Shown here: in pieces, positions 6,475 through 8,154 of the stretch
How the letters are laid out: each line of letters opens with the position of its first letter
Position numbering within the stretch: position 1 is the stretch's first letter
Assembly (NCBI GenBank): GCA_035288965.1
Contig: DATDYQ010000061.1
Span: 1-8,154, forward strand
Length of the DNA stretch: 8,154 nt
Direction of reading: 5' to 3'
From: DATDYQ01 sp035288965
GTDB taxonomy: Archaea > Nanobdellota > Nanobdellia > SCGC-AAA011-G17 > JAGVZF01
Position numbers and translations under genes: made by a program
Notes under the pieces: generated by a model
Databases searched by the model: none
What the model was told of the DNA's origin: nothing
Seen by the model: only the letters and a program-made list of their open reading frames with translations

Positions 6475-7548
6475 ATGAACAAAGTTAGTAAATCTATAAT
6501 TCTTTGCATATTAATAGTTATCACTGTTTTATTAATCAATCTTTTTATTATAAAATTTTATTATCCCAAGATAAATGCTTATAGAACCTTTGTTATACAG
6601 GGCAATGTCACTTATGATTCCAAACTAATTGATTCCAAACCAGATTATCTATTTTTATATTACCCAAATGATGCTAATGGTAATCTCTTGTGTACTACAG
6701 AAGTAATAGAAATGACTAAAATTAATTGGTTAAATAATAATTCTGGGCAATATGCCATAAAATTTGATGTTCCCGTTGGTATAAACAATGTTATGATTAC
6801 AAATAACTGCGCTTCATGTAATTATTTTTACGTAGGATTAAATAAAAAGTTCATAAATAAAGACTTATCACTGAATGATAAACATTGTATGACTGATTTT
6901 AATTTTGGTGTAAATGTTGAATCCATAATAGAATCTGCTAAAAACATAAATGGGAATGTAGATACTGGCACTTTGTCTTCCGAATTTACTGGTGAAAAAC
7001 TCTACCCAATTCGTTCAGATATTGGGGAATCTAAAAAATATTTGGATTTAATACCTAAAAATAGTTTAGATGATATTAATAAATCATTATTGAATGCTCA
7101 TCTGTCTATATGGTATTCATATAGGGCTGAATATAGATTTCAATTGGCCAAACTATCTGATTGTTTAGGACAAATTTCTCCATTATTAGATAAATTCGAT
7201 ACTAGTTGTTATCAACCAGAATATAATTCATATCAGAATTATCTTTCAGCCAATGCAACTTATTATGGTTTTTTGAATTCTTTTAGTGATCCTCCTTTTA
7301 CTGAGAATATAGAAGAATTAAAGACAAAAATAAAGATGGAAAAAAGTGTTTCTGAAGCACTTGCATCTTCAAATTATAAATGCTCTACCTCTTTGAGTAT
7401 AATAAATGCTACCATAAAATTTGAAAAACCGTATTGCACCTTAATAAAATTTAATAATCTGTTTGAAATGTTTATTATAGCTATTATTTTTTTACTTTTA
7501 GGAATGTTTATTAATGAGTTATATAATAAGAGGATCAAAAATGGATAA
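6475..7548 (+). CDS. Uncharacterised membrane-anchored protein with Cys-containing ectodomain
   Basis: Not recognised. I chose the ATG at 6475 (357 aa, MNKVSKS) over the in-frame TTG 6457 and ATG 6460, because both precede the transcript start predicted by the TATA box. Hydrophobic helices lie at about 7-28 and 332-346; Lys residues at the extreme N-terminus and KRIK at the C-terminus suggest both ends face the cytosol, leaving about 300 residues outside. Ectodomain residues 40-125 look like a small beta-sandwich (VIQGNVTYDS, then GQYAIKFDVPVG), similar in style to carboxypeptidase-regulatory/CnaB-like folds; residues 180-310 look helical. Eight ectodomain cysteines (73, 112, 115, 138, 230, 245, 303, 321, including CASC) could form disulfides, and several N-x-S/T sequons (such as Asn44, Asn88) could be glycosylated. 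Its 3' end overlaps the next gene by 8 nt. It is richer in Asn, Tyr, Ser and Cys than its neighbours. It may be a surface protein; function unknown. Confidence 0.85.
   Translation: MNKVSKSIILCILIVITVLLINLFIIKFYYPKINAYRTFVIQGNVTYDSKLIDSKPDYLFLYYPNDANGNLLCTTEVIEMTKINWLNNNSGQYAIKFDVPVGINNVMITNNCASCNYFYVGLNKKFINKDLSLNDKHCMTDFNFGVNVESIIESAKNINGNVDTGTLSSEFTGEKLYPIRSDIGESKKYLDLIPKNSLDDINKSLLNAHLSIWYSYRAEYRFQLAKLSDCLGQISPLLDKFDTSCYQPEYNSYQNYLSANATYYGFLNSFSDPPFTENIEELKTKIKMEKSVSEALASSNYKCSTSLSIINATIKFEKPYCTLIKFNNLFEMFIIAIIFLLLGMFINELYNKRIKNG
7530..7534 (+). promoter_or_regulatory. Shine-Dalgarno site inside the upstream gene
   Basis: GAGGA sits 6 nt before the ATG at 7541, within the last codons of the 357-aa gene. 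It favours 7541 over the in-frame ATG at 7514, which has no comparable site in front of it. Confidence 0.7.
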
Positions 7549-7867
7549 ACATAAACGGAGTGTCATAAAGGCTGGTTTTTTATTACTTTTTACCATAGGC
7601 TTTTTTATTTTGTTAGGTTTTGGCTTGGCAAGAGATAACAGTTTTCATAAAATTTTAGGTATAATCGGTAGTATATTTGGTATTGGAGATATTTTAATTG
7701 ATAAGAATGTCAGATATATTGTTTGGGGAATGTTAAAAGATATGCAACCGGAAAAAGATAATGATAAAGAAAAATTAGAAATAAATCAATTTTTTGATAA
7801 CCGTGGTGCTAAATTTGGAAATTTGGAAGCTAATCCTAGAATTAACACATCAAAAAAAGATAAATAG
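7541..7867 (+). CDS. Small two-helix membrane protein with charged cytosolic tail
   Basis: Not recognised. From the ATG at 7541 the product has 108 residues; the in-frame ATG at 7514 would add nine, but the Shine-Dalgarno site at 7530-7534 supports 7541. After a basic start (MDKHKRSVIK) come two hydrophobic segments at about 11-29 and 38-53, joined by a short loop (ARDNSFHK), then a hydrophilic tail of some 55 residues (PEKDNDKEKLE, later NRGAKFGN). This suggests a helical hairpin with N-terminus and tail both in the cytosol. The gene overlaps the 357-aa membrane-protein gene by 8 nt (7541-7548), so the two are surely cotranscribed and probably translationally coupled. A physical partnership of the two products in the membrane is the simplest reading but is inference. 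I see no enzymatic motif. It ends with TAG, followed by a T-rich tract. Confidence 0.82.
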   Translation: MDKHKRSVIKAGFLLLFTIGFFILLGFGLARDNSFHKILGIIGSIFGIGDILIDKNVRYIVWGMLKDMQPEKDNDKEKLEINQFFDNRGAKFGNLEANPRINTSKKDK

Positions 7868-7871
7868 GAAA

Positions 7872-7887
7872 TTATTTTTATTATTAT
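7872..7887 (+). terminator. T-rich tract ending the membrane-gene unit
   Basis: A T-rich run containing T5 (7875-7879) starts a few bases after the TAG stop of the 108-aa gene and precedes the uS10 promoter, consistent with a hairpin-free archaeal terminator. Confidence 0.45.
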
Positions 7888-7895
7888 CTCGGTAG

Positions 7896-7909
7896 TAACC
7901 TTTATAAAT
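7896..7909 (+). promoter_or_regulatory. Archaeal promoter for uS10 (leaderless transcript)
   Basis: GTAACC followed by TTTATAAAT (7901-7909) is an intact TATA box. Its first base is 29 nt before the ATG at 7930, so transcription should start at or next to the start codon. No Shine-Dalgarno site lies between, which fits a leaderless mRNA. Confidence 0.75.
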
Positions 7910-7929
7910 CAATTAATTTCATTAAAACT

Positions 7930-8154
7930 ATGCAAAGAGCAAGAATAAACATAGCAAGTCCGGATATAGATAAAGTTAATCAGATATGCAACAGTATCAA
8001 GGAAATAGCTGAGAAAACAGGAGTTGTAATCAAAGGACCAATTCCATTACCTACAAAGAAACTTAAATTAACTACAAGAAGAAGTCCGGATGGAGAAGGT
8101 AAAGCTTCTTTTGAAAAATTCGAGATGAGAATACATAAAAGATTGATTGATTTA
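7930..8154 (+). CDS. rps10: Ribosomal protein S10 (uS10), 3'-truncated by window edge
   Basis: Small-subunit ribosomal protein of the 30S head. The first 75 residues are present and in frame to the last base; the full archaeal protein is about 100 residues, so roughly the last quarter lies outside. Diagnostic segments are MQRARINIASPD at the start, EIAEKTGV (about 26-33), KGPIPLPTKKLKLTTRRSPDGEG (35-57), and FEMRIHKRLIDL at the edge, all characteristic of archaeal/eukaryotic S10 rather than bacterial NusE. The ATG at 7930 matches the family start and the position predicted from the TATA box. In many archaea rps10 follows the EF-1A gene directly; here three unrelated genes separate them, and uS10 has its own promoter. 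Confidence 0.96.
   Translation, partial: MQRARINIASPDIDKVNQICNSIKEIAEKTGVVIKGPIPLPTKKLKLTTRRSPDGEGKASFEKFEMRIHKRLIDL

Noticed and set aside
7514..7540. Upstream ATG (7514) for the small membrane protein
   Set aside because: No ribosome binding site precedes it, while GAGGA at 7530-7534 is ideally placed for 7541; the longer form would also increase the overlap to 35 nt.
6475..7867. Membrane pair as a toxin-antitoxin or mobile-element remnant
   Set aside because: No transposase, integrase, terminal repeats or target duplication are visible, no product resembles a known toxin or antitoxin, and the 357-aa protein is too large for a typical toxin.

Overview
The window comes from an AT-rich archaeon. 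The evidence is an archaeal-type elongation factor 2 with the diphthamide-site histidine context (DAIHRG), an EF-1A with the archaeal/eukaryotic insertions rather than a bacterial EF-Tu, an archaeal-type ribosomal protein S10 (uS10), and TATA-box promoters of the form A-rich/GG-or-CC + TTTATAAAT. The very low GC, short spacers and several unrecognised proteins would suit a DPANN-type lineage (Woesearchaeota/Pacearchaeota-like), but that placement is inference only.

All genes lie on the + strand. (1) 1-1872: 3' part of the EF-2 gene (fusA), running in from the left edge. (2) 1955-4318: a 787-aa protein I cannot name. It has a Met/Leu-ladder N-terminus, a long helical middle and a compact alpha/beta C-terminal domain, and its own promoter overlaps a near-perfect 21-bp palindrome. 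(3) 4418-5704: complete EF-1A gene (tuf) with TATA box, short leader and good Shine-Dalgarno site. (4) 5727-6413: an unrecognised soluble 228-aa protein only 22 nt behind EF-1A, across a T-rich spacer. (5) 6475-7548 and 7541-7867: two overlapping genes for membrane proteins, the first with a cysteine-containing predicted ectodomain, the second a two-helix protein with a charged tail. (6) 7930-8154: start of the uS10 gene (rps10), apparently leaderless, running off the right edge.

EF-2, EF-1A and uS10 are the downstream members of the classic archaeal str-type translation cluster. Here their order is kept, but one unknown gene sits between EF-2 and EF-1A and three sit between EF-1A and uS10. 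Four promoter-like TATA elements divide the region into separate transcription units: the 787-aa gene, EF-1A (possibly with the 228-aa gene by read-through), the membrane pair, and uS10. TATA-to-ATG spacing predicts two short-leader transcripts (787-aa gene, EF-1A) and two leaderless ones (membrane pair, uS10), and it fixes the start of the first membrane protein at 6475.

The parts most worth attention are the 787-aa protein with its palindromic promoter and the membrane-protein pair. No RNA gene, CRISPR array, transposon or attachment site was found, and no gene-free stretch exceeds 100 nt.
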